Positions 5,557-12,757 of a DNA stretch of 25,725 nt are shown piece after piece (the stretch's first letter is position 1; every line of letters starts with the position of its first letter). The position numbers and the translations under genes were made by a program. This DNA comes from JAEZAF01 sp964395665 (GTDB taxonomy: Bacteria > Chloroflexota > Anaerolineae > Aggregatilineales > Phototrophicaceae). The notes under the pieces were generated by a model that saw nothing but the letters and a program-made list of their open reading frames with translations, ran no database searches and had not been told where the DNA came from. The stretch covers positions 1 through 25,725 of the forward strand of contig CAYNDH010000047.1 in NCBI GenBank assembly GCA_964395665.1. The letters are read 5' to 3'.

Positions 5557-7668
5557 ATGACAACCGGGCAAATGATGTGCCCGATGATTGAAGCCTCAAA
5601 TCGGCTGGAAATTAACATGCGGCGTCATAATCGCATAGCCTTTGTGTTCGCAGTACTCATTCTGCTGCTGGCCGCGCTGCTGCGCTTCTGGCAGTTTACC
5701 ACCCTTCCCCCGGGACTCCATGCACAGGAAATCATGGATATTCGCCTTGCGGATAACGCCCGGCAGGGGTTTATTCAGGTGTTTTACAACGTCAATGGTG
5801 AAGGGCGTGAGGGCTTCTATCACACCCTGCTGGCGGCGGTGACCACCTTCTCCGGCAGCGGCCTGCTCGGATACCATATTCTCGCGGCCTACGTCGGCAT
5901 GATCACGATCGCGCTGGTGTATGCGCTGGTGCGGCGGCTGTATGGCAATCTGGCGGGGCTGGCATCCATGGCGCTGATCGCCTTCGGCTTCCTGCCGACA
6001 CTGCTGTCACGTCAGGTCGGGCGCGAGACCCTGCTTCCGCTGCTCACCACCGCCGTCCTGCTGGCACTCGCGCTCGGACTGCCCGTCTACTGGCGGCGGC
6101 GCGGCACCCAGACGCTGACCAGCGCCTTCGCCGCGTTGGGGCTGCTGGTCGGTGTGAGCTTCTACGTGCATCCCGCCGGCCTGCTGATCGCGCTGATGAC
6201 CCTGCTCTATATCGTCTATATGCTGCTTTCGCGCATGTCACTGTCCCGGCAGACATTGAGCTATATCAGCTTTGCGGCACTGGTGGCGGTGATCGTCGCC
6301 ATGCCCTATCTGATTTCCGCGCTGCGCCTGCCGGAGTTGGGCGGTGTGGACCGTCTGCTCGATGGATTCGCCAGCGACCGCAAGCCGATTCCAGAGCGCG
6401 TGATCACCACCCTGCTCAGCATCGGTATTCGCGGCGATAAAAGCGAGATCTACAACCTGCCCTATCGCCCGCTGTTCGATCCTGCGACTTTCGCGCTCAT
6501 GGTGTTTGGCTTTGGTGTCGCGCTGCGCTATATCCGCAAGGCGCGTTATATGCTGCCGGTCATCGCGCTGATCACCCTGCTGCCGCTGGCCCTGCTCAGC
6601 CCGAAAGCGCCATCATTCATCGCATTTGCGGCGGTACTGCCGGTATTGGCGATCTTCTTCGGCCTTGGCGTCACTACTGTCATAAAGCTGTTTCACCGCC
6701 AGAACCTCAGACGGGCGGCAGTGGCCGGACTGGTCGTGCTGGTCGGCTTTGTTTTCGCCGCCACCTGGTTTGATCTTTTCATCCAGTGGCCGCGACTGGA
6801 CGCTGTGCAGGAAGCCTATAACGGTCGGCTGGCAGCACTGGCGCAGCGCATCGACGAAACCGCCGATGAGATCCCGACCGTCGTCTGTGCCAGGTCGCTG
6901 AACCCGGCGACGCCCCGTGCCGAACTGACCAACGGCCAGATCATGAGCCTGATGCAGCATCGCACATCGACTCCGAACATCCGTTATGTGGACTGCAATC
7001 AGACGATTGTGTTCATCAATGGCGGCAGCCTTCAGCAGGTGATCCTGACTGAAGAGAACACGCTGGAAAATGCCAATCCGTTTATCATCAACTGGCTGGA
7101 ACGCGGTATCGCGGTCGATAATGGCCGCGTCAGCCCCAATTCAGTGCTGATAATGGAAGTCGCCTCATCACTGGCGAATACCATTGGCCGCTTTACCACC
7201 ACCCAACCGATCCTACTGCCGCAGGAGGGTGGCGCGACCACCACCCAGACGCTTCCACCCATACGACTGGGCGGCAATCTGACTTTTCTCGGCTATCAGA
7301 TCCCCAGTGTCAAATTCTATCCACCGGGGGGCATTGTGACCGTCTCGACCTATTGGCGCATTGATGGCCCGCTGCCCCGTGATCTGCGCCTCTTCTCGCA
7401 TCTTCTCGGCGATCCGTCACAGGCTCCGATTGCCCAGAATGACCTGATCAGTGTGCCGCCGAGTCAGCTTACCAATCGTGATGTGGTATTACAGGTGACC
7501 TATATCACCCTTCCGGCACGCATCCCCACAGGCACTTATACAGTCTCGACCGGAGCCTATCAGATCACCGATCAGCGCCGGATGGATGTGCTCGATGAGA
7601 ACGGCGAACCCATCGCATCGCGCATGTTCCTGTACGACATCACCGTCAGCAGTGGCAGCGACGACTGA
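5557..7668 (+). CDS. Polytopic GT-C / PMT (GT39)-like glycosyltransferase
   Basis: The product has 703 residues. A first membrane helix (about 27-45) is followed by the extracytoplasmic loop 'LPPGLHAQEIMDIRLADNARQG' (residues 50-71, split by position). In PMT/ArnT-type enzymes this loop carries the catalytic Asp-Glu; here the Asp is Gln57 and Glu58 remains. Many further helices run to about residue 410, with 'RQVGRETLLPLL' (152-163) in a cytoplasmic or lumenal loop. After that comes a soluble region and a C-terminal beta-sandwich (about 565-700, 'TYWRIDGPLPRDLRLFSHL'). It probably transfers a sugar from a lipid-phosphate donor at the outer face of the membrane; the acceptor is unknown. The start has GAAGGGA upstream; Met10 and Met21 are alternatives. 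It ends 16 bp from a convergent gene. Confidence 0.82.
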   Translation: MTTGQMMCPMIEASNRLEINMRRHNRIAFVFAVLILLLAALLRFWQFTTLPPGLHAQEIMDIRLADNARQGFIQVFYNVNGEGREGFYHTLLAAVTTFSGSGLLGYHILAAYVGMITIALVYALVRRLYGNLAGLASMALIAFGFLPTLLSRQVGRETLLPLLTTAVLLALALGLPVYWRRRGTQTLTSAFAALGLLVGVSFYVHPAGLLIALMTLLYIVYMLLSRMSLSRQTLSYISFAALVAVIVAMPYLISALRLPELGGVDRLLDGFASDRKPIPERVITTLLSIGIRGDKSEIYNLPYRPLFDPATFALMVFGFGVALRYIRKARYMLPVIALITLLPLALLSPKAPSFIAFAAVLPVLAIFFGLGVTTVIKLFHRQNLRRAAVAGLVVLVGFVFAATWFDLFIQWPRLDAVQEAYNGRLAALAQRIDETADEIPTVVCARSLNPATPRAELTNGQIMSLMQHRTSTPNIRYVDCNQTIVFINGGSLQQVILTEENTLENANPFIINWLERGIAVDNGRVSPNSVLIMEVASSLANTIGRFTTTQPILLPQEGGATTTQTLPPIRLGGNLTFLGYQIPSVKFYPPGGIVTVSTYWRIDGPLPRDLRLFSHLLGDPSQAPIAQNDLISVPPSQLTNRDVVLQVTYITLPARIPTGTYTVSTGAYQITDQRRMDVLDENGEPIASRMFLYDITVSSGSDD

Positions 7669-7684
7669 TCAGGCCCTGATTCAC

Positions 7685-8857
7685 TCAGCTTAACGCGCCG
7701 CGCAGATCGTCCAGCAGATCGTGAATGTGCTCGATGCCGACGCTCAGGCGCACCAGTTCCGGCGGCACGGCCAGATCACTCTGCGCGGTGCTGGCATGTG
7801 TCATGCTGTAGGGATGCTCGATCAGACTCTCGACACCGCCAAGGCTCTCCGCCAGTGCAAACAGCTTCGTCCGGGTGACCATCCGGCGGCCACTTTCCGC
7901 ATCATTCAGCAGGATACTGATCATCCCGCCGGGCAGCTTCATCTGACGCTGCACCAGTTCATACTGCGGGTGACTCTCAAGGCCGGGATAAATCACCTGT
8001 TTCACGGCAGGGTGATCTTCCAGAAACTGCGCGACCGTCAGCCCGTTCTCGCTGTGGCGCTCCATACGGACACCGAGCGTCTTCAGCCCGCGCAGCACGA
8101 GAAAGCAGTCCATCGGGCCGGGGACTGCGCCAACCGCATTCTGAAGGAACTTAAGATCGTTATAGATCGCTTCATCGTTCAGCGCCACCACACCGCCGAC
8201 CGCGTCACTGTGGCCGCCCAGATACTTGGTGCTGCTGTGCATGACGATGTCCGCACCCAGTACCAGCGGCTGCTGAATGGCCGGGCTGCAAAAGGTGCTG
8301 TCCACCGCCACCAGAATCTTTGTGCCGTGCTGTTCACCCATCATCATCGCCAGTGATGCGATATCCGCCAGCCGCATCATTGGATTGGTCGGCGTCTCCA
8401 GCCACAGCATACGCGTCTCTGGCCGGATAGCGTCGCGCACCGTATCCAGATTGGTGAGATCCACCCAACTGAACTCGATCCCGAAACGGCGGTAAACCCG
8501 CTCGAACAGGCGGTACGTGCCGCCGTAGACATCATCCCCGACGATGATATGATCCCCCGGATTGAACATCCGCAGAATGGTGTCAATGGCCGCCAGTCCG
8601 GACGCAAACGCCAGCCCATAGCGCCCGCCTTCCATCGCGGCGATACAGTCCTGAAGCGCGGTACGGGTGGGATTATCCGTGCGGCTGTACTCATAACCCT
8701 TATGCTCTGCCGGGCCGGTCTGCACATAGGTTGAGGTCTGATAAATCGGCGTCATGATCGCGCCGGTGGTCGGATCGGGTTCCTGCCCCGCGTGGATCGC
8801 CAGTGTATCGAGATGATACGGGCCGACGGGTGACGTGCTGTTTTCATGGTCAGACAT
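7685..8857 (-). CDS. Cystathionine gamma-synthase/lyase family PLP enzyme
   Basis: The product has 390 residues, full length for the Cys/Met-metabolism PLP family (fold type I). Visible signatures are 'YSRTDNPTR' (57-65, phosphate and substrate contacts from the neighbouring subunit), 'FASGLAAI' (84-91), 'VDSTF' (185-189, the PLP-pyridine Asp186, with Ser where Asn is usual), and 'SSTKYLGGHSD' (208-218) with the Schiff-base Lys211. 'ESLGGVESLIEHP' and 'VRLSVGIEHIHDLLDDL' form the C-terminal subdomain. It makes or cleaves cystathionine from O-acyl-homoserine and cysteine, linking methionine and cysteine metabolism in the cytosol. Residues visible here do not settle synthase (metB) versus lyase (mccB). 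AAGGA precedes the ATG by about 11 nt. It is monocistronic between convergent and divergent neighbours. Confidence 0.92.
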   Translation of the reverse strand: MSDHENSTSPVGPYHLDTLAIHAGQEPDPTTGAIMTPIYQTSTYVQTGPAEHKGYEYSRTDNPTRTALQDCIAAMEGGRYGLAFASGLAAIDTILRMFNPGDHIIVGDDVYGGTYRLFERVYRRFGIEFSWVDLTNLDTVRDAIRPETRMLWLETPTNPMMRLADIASLAMMMGEQHGTKILVAVDSTFCSPAIQQPLVLGADIVMHSSTKYLGGHSDAVGGVVALNDEAIYNDLKFLQNAVGAVPGPMDCFLVLRGLKTLGVRMERHSENGLTVAQFLEDHPAVKQVIYPGLESHPQYELVQRQMKLPGGMISILLNDAESGRRMVTRTKLFALAESLGGVESLIEHPYSMTHASTAQSDLAVPPELVRLSVGIEHIHDLLDDLRGALS

Positions 8858-8996
8858 AATGAGGTTTCCTTCTGTTTCCCTGCTGTATTAAGGCGCTCTG
8901 TTTGTGCGAGAAGTGTACCATGACAGACTTGCCCAACCTGCCCTTCTCTTACCCGCCTGCCCATATGCAAACAATAAGACGAATGACTACTTTTAT

Positions 8997-9012
8997 TGTG
9001 ACAAATTTCACT
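8997..9012. promoter_or_regulatory. CRP/FNR-like palindrome upstream of the SDR gene
   Basis: TGTGA (8997-9001), 6 bp, TCACT (9008-9012). This is one base from the TGTGA-N6-TCACA operator of CRP/FNR-family regulators. It lies in the divergent region between the PLP enzyme and the SDR gene, about 20 bp upstream of a possible -10 (TATGAT at 9035-9040). No regulator of this family is in the window, so this is only a candidate. Confidence 0.35.
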
Positions 9013-9092
9013 AACACTCACCACGCTCAAAATGTATGATGTAAGCAGTAACGGAAGTTGAGCTATACAGGCAGAAACAAGAGGAAATCCCT

Positions 9093-9845
9093 ATGAGACT
9101 CGAAAACAGGGTCGCTCTGGTCACTGGCGCAGCATCAGGTATTGGACGTTCGATCACGCAGCGGTTTGCGGCAGAAGGCGCGAAAGTCGTCGCCACTGAT
9201 CTTTATCAGGAAAATCTGACCGCACTGGCGGATGAACTGAAAACGGCTGGATATGAGATTACCACCGTGGCCGGTGACATCTCCGACAAGGCCAGCGCCG
9301 AAGCCATCGTCAATACCGCGCTGGAAACCCACGGTCGGCTGGACATCGTGATCAATAACGCCGGCATCATGGACGAATTCACACCGCTGGCTGATGTCGA
9401 TGACGAGCTGTGGGAACGCGTCATGGATGTCAACCTGACCGGCCCGATGTACGTGTCTCGTAAAGCCCTTCAGGCCATGTTGGAACAGGGCAGCGGTTCA
9501 ATTGTCAATGTCGCATCCGTTGGCGGCCTGTTTGGTGGACGCGCTGGCGCAGCCTACACGACATCCAAGCATGGGATGATCGGCCTGACGCGCAGCATCG
9601 CCTATCAGTACGCGCAGAAGGGCATCCGCTGTAACGTGATCTGCCCCGGCGGTGTGGCGACCAATATTCAGGTGCATAATCCAAGCCCGCTCGGATACGA
9701 ACGCCTGCAGTCCACACTCGGCATGTCTGTCCGCATGGCACAGCCGGAAGAACTGGCGACCGTTGCCCTGTTCCTTGCAAGTGATGAGGCCAGCTTCGTG
9801 AACGGTGAAGTCCTTGTCGCAGATGGCGGCTGGACGGCTGGCTGA
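9093..9845 (+). CDS. Short-chain dehydrogenase/reductase (SDR)
   Basis: The product has 250 residues, a classical SDR. The NAD(P)-binding glycine motif 'TGAASGIG' is at 11-18. Asp36 after strand 2 suggests NAD(H) preference. 'NNAG' is at 88-91. The catalytic tetrad is Asn114, Ser142, Tyr155 and Lys159 ('YTTSK'). 'CPGGVATNI' follows, and the ending 'NGEVLVADGGWTAG' is the usual SDR C terminus. It oxidises or reduces an alcohol/ketone in the cytoplasm; the substrate cannot be read from the sequence. AGAGGAAA lies 7 nt before the ATG. It is transcribed divergently from the PLP enzyme and appears monocistronic. A bidirectional terminator lies about 90 bp after the stop. Confidence 0.93.
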   Translation: MRLENRVALVTGAASGIGRSITQRFAAEGAKVVATDLYQENLTALADELKTAGYEITTVAGDISDKASAEAIVNTALETHGRLDIVINNAGIMDEFTPLADVDDELWERVMDVNLTGPMYVSRKALQAMLEQGSGSIVNVASVGGLFGGRAGAAYTTSKHGMIGLTRSIAYQYAQKGIRCNVICPGGVATNIQVHNPSPLGYERLQSTLGMSVRMAQPEELATVALFLASDEASFVNGEVLVADGGWTAG

Positions 9846-9937
9846 TCCCGAACAGCCCACGCTGTGATCCTCAATTTTCCCCGGATCACCCGCTGATGTA
9901 ATGCCTTTCTCCTGTGTGATCGGCGCGTGATCCAACA

Positions 9938-9974
9938 AAAATCCCTCTGTGTGCGTAAACCACAGAGGGATTTT
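9938..9974. terminator. Bidirectional terminator between convergent genes
   Basis: AAAATCCCTCTGTG (9938-9951) pairs perfectly with CACAGAGGGATTTT (9961-9974) across a 9-nt loop. A and T tracts on both sides serve the SDR gene (plus) and the hydrolase gene (minus). Confidence 0.88.
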
Positions 9975-9993
9975 CTGACTTCAGCCCATGCTT

Positions 9994-11745
9994 CTAAAAC
10001 GGATAATGCGTCGCCTGCCCCGCCACAATCACCCACGTGATGAAGATCGCGCTGGCAAACGCGCCGGTGTAGATCGTCCCCGTGCGGCGGTAGAAGTACG
10101 TCATCATGATCGCGACAATCGTCAGCAGCGGGATAAACTGGAACGCCACCACCGTCAGCAGATCTTCACCAAACGGCGCAGGGTTCCCGGCAAACAGCGG
10201 GATATACTGAACCGCCAGCAGCACGAAGAACCCCAGGACCAGCAGGCCGACATTCCCCAGCATCTCACGTGCAAGGCTCACCGGGCGTTCCGGGCGAAGC
10301 TGTCCATGCAGCGCCACACCCAGCACCAGAAAGAAGAAGGTGAAGAACGGCAGATAGCCCAGGAAGATGCGGACGTGCAGCGAACTCATCAGCTTGACTG
10401 CTACCACCCAGAAGCGGAAGTCGGTCTTGAACAGCAGATCGGAGAGGCCGAGCAGCACATAGCCGAAGCCTGTCACCAGCACCGCCAGCAGCAGCGCCTT
10501 CAGGATATGCTGAATATCGGACACCAGCCCGTAGGTGCGTGCGGTCGGGGCCGGACTGCGACGCGCATTACTGGTGAAGTGCCACAGCAGGAACAGCACC
10601 AGCGTAATCAGGCCGTTGCCCACCGCCCAGACCATGATGCCGGTCGTCAGATTCTGCGGGAACAGCGGCGTCGCCTGCGGGATCAGAGTCGCGGCCTGAT
10701 TCTGGAACCAGAAATAGGTCAGGATCGGGATGAAAATCGTCAGCGCATAGGCCAGATAGCGACCGGGGCCGTGGATCGGCATCCCTTCCGGCATCGGCTG
10801 GATGAGATCAGCAAAGAATGGCGTGGACAGCAGCAGACCGCCAAAAGCGACCATCGCGATCACCGCCCCGATCAGCGCGATCAGCCGTCCGATTTCGTTC
10901 CACTGCCAGACCTGATTGGCCGGGTCAAGCTCGTTCTCGCCTTCCAGTGTGCGCTGAATCCAGTCCACCGCCGCGCCAATCGCCTCGGAGTTGAGATGAT
11001 CGCCCGGATGTGTCGTCACCGGCATATAAAGCTGACGGGCGGTGCCATCCTCAATCGAGCCGTAAAGCTGACCGACTTCAACCGTCTCGTCGGTGCCGAA
11101 TGCCGTTTGCAGTTTCTCTGTCTCGACCACACCATAACCCGTCGGTGATCCCCACATGAGCTGTGAGAATTCATCCCATGTGCTGAAGGCCAGGCCAAGG
11201 TTGCGCGGGAATTCAGCGGTGCCTTCCGGTGCGCCGAGCGTCCCGGTCGATGATCCTTGCAGCATGACCGAGTTGTAATCGTCCGGATAAACTGCCGCCG
11301 CGATCAGCGACGCCCAGCCGCCCATCGAATGCCCTTCCAGCGCGATATTGTCGGGATCGACGATGTCCAGCGAGCGCAGATAGGCCAGCCCGTCCGGGCC
11401 GCCAAACCCGTTGCCAAAGGCAGGCGGATCAGAATAGCCATGCCCGGTCTGATCCAGCGCCAGCACCACAAACCCACGCCGCGCCAGTTCAATCGCGTAG
11501 CCAGCCTGTGTCTCCCGCGAGTTGATATAACCATGAATAGCAAGCACACCCGGCGCCGGATCGTCTGCACTGACACCGGGCGGGATATAAAGCAGTGCGC
11601 TCATCAGGGTGCCATTGGTCCCCATAAAGCGCACATCCCTGATCTCGATCTGACCGCCGTTCGTCTGGATTTGCCATGCGGCAAAGCCGCCGAGAAAAAC
11701 TAAAAGCAATCCAATAAGTAAGAACCATCGCTTCTGCATCTTCAA
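9994..11745 (-). CDS. Alpha/beta hydrolase fused to a polytopic membrane domain
   Basis: The product has 583 residues. A signal anchor (about 7-25) places residues 30-270 outside the cytoplasm. That part is an alpha/beta hydrolase: 'AIHGYINSRET' (69-79) is the oxyanion strand and loop, 'LDQTGHGYSDPP' (97-108) follows strand 4, and 'EGHSMGG' (137-143) is the nucleophile elbow with Ser140. His246 or His250 in 'THPGDHLNS' is the likely catalytic base. From about residue 287 there are eight to nine hydrophobic helices to the C terminus. The substrate is unknown; dienelactone-hydrolase-like esterase or peptidase activity at the outer membrane face is plausible. AAAGGA lies 7-8 nt before the ATG. 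It is convergent with the SDR gene and divergent from the DtxR regulator. Confidence 0.85.
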   Translation of the reverse strand: MKMQKRWFLLIGLLLVFLGGFAAWQIQTNGGQIEIRDVRFMGTNGTLMSALLYIPPGVSADDPAPGVLAIHGYINSRETQAGYAIELARRGFVVLALDQTGHGYSDPPAFGNGFGGPDGLAYLRSLDIVDPDNIALEGHSMGGWASLIAAAVYPDDYNSVMLQGSSTGTLGAPEGTAEFPRNLGLAFSTWDEFSQLMWGSPTGYGVVETEKLQTAFGTDETVEVGQLYGSIEDGTARQLYMPVTTHPGDHLNSEAIGAAVDWIQRTLEGENELDPANQVWQWNEIGRLIALIGAVIAMVAFGGLLLSTPFFADLIQPMPEGMPIHGPGRYLAYALTIFIPILTYFWFQNQAATLIPQATPLFPQNLTTGIMVWAVGNGLITLVLFLLWHFTSNARRSPAPTARTYGLVSDIQHILKALLLAVLVTGFGYVLLGLSDLLFKTDFRFWVVAVKLMSSLHVRIFLGYLPFFTFFFLVLGVALHGQLRPERPVSLAREMLGNVGLLVLGFFVLLAVQYIPLFAGNPAPFGEDLLTVVAFQFIPLLTIVAIMMTYFYRRTGTIYTGAFASAIFITWVIVAGQATHYPF

Positions 11746-11917
11746 TCCTTTCGAAAGAACCTGTCTATTCTAAAAACACGTGTGTTAACCGAATTAAATC
11801 AGCATTCGGTGAGTACAGGCTATACCACTGGTGATAACAGGCTCATACAGCCCACGATCACAGCGGGTGAAATGACAGTGAAAAACAGAAGGGCGTTAAA
11901 GGGGCGTGAACTGTGGG

Positions 11918-11946
11918 ATCGTATAACCGATTCTTTCGGATACGAT
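11918..11946. promoter_or_regulatory. Inverted repeat next to the DtxR-gene promoter
   Basis: ATCGTAT (11918-11924) and CCGA (11927-11930) pair with TCGG (11936-11939) and ATACGAT (11940-11946) around a 5-nt loop, with only an AA bulge. It ends 3 bp before a perfect -10 box, TATAAT (11950-11955). It may be an operator or the terminator-like end of an upstream transcript. The remaining intergenic sequence (11746-11917) holds an ACACGTGT palindrome near 11776 and no credible gene. Confidence 0.5.
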
Positions 11947-12006
11947 TCTTATAATTTAACCTCTTTAAAAATCAGCGTACATTCTGTATAGTAAGTATGT
12001 ATTGTT

Positions 12007-12019
12007 AGGTAATTGACCT
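12007..12019. promoter_or_regulatory. Possible autoregulatory operator of the DtxR gene
   Basis: AGGT (12007-12010), 5 bp, ACCT (12016-12019), within TTAGGT...GACCTG, 20 bp before the start codon. It resembles half sites of DtxR/IdeR boxes (TTAGGTTAG), but the spacing is 2 bp shorter than the classical box. Assigned from position and resemblance only. Confidence 0.35.
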
Positions 12020-12038
12020 GTTCTGAAAGCAGTGCGCT

Positions 12039-12719
12039 ATGGTCGCAAGTCCTGCGATGCAGGAATATCTGGCAGAAGCCTATCGACTGGCACACTACCA
12101 GTCAGATGATCCGTATGTTTCCACTTCTGCACTGGCAGAGGTGCTGAAGGTCTCTCCGCCCGCCGTGACACGCATGGTCCAGCGCATGAAAGATGCCGGT
12201 TATCTGGAACATGAGCCGTATCGCGGCATCAAACTGACATCTGAAGGGGAATATGAAGCGCTGATGTCCATCCGCCGCCATCGGCTGGTGGAGCGCTTTC
12301 TGGTCGATGTCATGGGATTCGGCTGGCATGAAGTCCATGAGACCGCTGACGAGTTAGGGGCAACCGTCGGTAACATGGTCGTCGAGCGCATGTCGGAAAT
12401 GGCCGGGCATCCCCGGCGCTGTCCGCATGGGGAGCCGATTCCGTCGCCTGAAGGCATCATGCCGCAGGTCATTGACCGGCCTCTGACACGTGTGCCGCAG
12501 GGGGAATACATCCTTAGCCGTGTCCACACGCATGATGCCGACAAGCTGCGCTATCTCGATCATCTGGCGCTGAAACCCGGCACGCGCTTCGAGCTGGTCC
12601 ATCTGGCCCCGTTCAACGGCCCGCTGCATCTGCGCGTCAACGGCACCGAACATCACATCGGACACGAACTGGCCGGTAATCTCCGCGTCAGCACAGTGGA
12701 AGAATTCGCCGCGCTCTAA
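12039..12719 (+). CDS. DtxR/MntR-family metal-dependent transcriptional regulator
   Basis: The product has 226 residues in three parts: a winged helix-turn-helix (about 5-70, 'VSTSALAEVLKVSPPAVTRMVQRM' at 27-50 by position and wing 'PYRGIKLTSEG'), a dimerisation and metal-binding domain (71-136), and a C-terminal SH3/FeoA-like domain (about 145-226). His81 and Glu85 ('RHRLVERF') and His100 match the structural metal-site ligands of DtxR. 'GHPRRCPHGEPIP' (123-135) closes the dimer domain. Oddly, the Cys-x-x-Glu-His motif that follows the His in DtxR is replaced by 'DELGA' (104-108), so the primary site looks altered. The family represses Fe or Mn uptake genes when metal-loaded. The start fits the family N terminus 'SPAMQEYL', although the ribosome site is weak. 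Confidence 0.9.
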   Translation: MVASPAMQEYLAEAYRLAHYQSDDPYVSTSALAEVLKVSPPAVTRMVQRMKDAGYLEHEPYRGIKLTSEGEYEALMSIRRHRLVERFLVDVMGFGWHEVHETADELGATVGNMVVERMSEMAGHPRRCPHGEPIPSPEGIMPQVIDRPLTRVPQGEYILSRVHTHDADKLRYLDHLALKPGTRFELVHLAPFNGPLHLRVNGTEHHIGHELAGNLRVSTVEEFAAL

Positions 12720-12724
12720 AACGT

Positions 12725-12745
12725 GGACACGACAGTGCCGTGTCC
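12725..12745. terminator. Hairpin between convergent DtxR and propeller genes
   Basis: GGACACG (12725-12731), 7-nt loop, CGTGTCC (12739-12745), a perfect 7-bp stem in the 38-bp space between two convergent stop codons. It has no real T-tract, so it may be a weak terminator. The GGACA...TGTCC arms also resemble the intergenic hairpin family seen elsewhere in the window. Confidence 0.45.
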
Positions 12746-12757
12746 CTGCAACCCGTT

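Noticed and set aside
7721..8356. 211-codon plus-strand frame
   Set aside because: It is antisense to the clearly identified PLP enzyme and has no protein-family features.
9988..11148. 386-codon open frame on the plus strand, rich in His, Gln and Arg
   Set aside because: It is antisense to the membrane part of the alpha/beta hydrolase gene. Its composition is what hydrophobic codons give when read in reverse, and it has no domain.
11782..11991. Short plus-strand frame upstream of the DtxR gene
   Set aside because: It starts with a rare codon without a ribosome site and runs over the inverted repeat and -10 box, which explain the region better.
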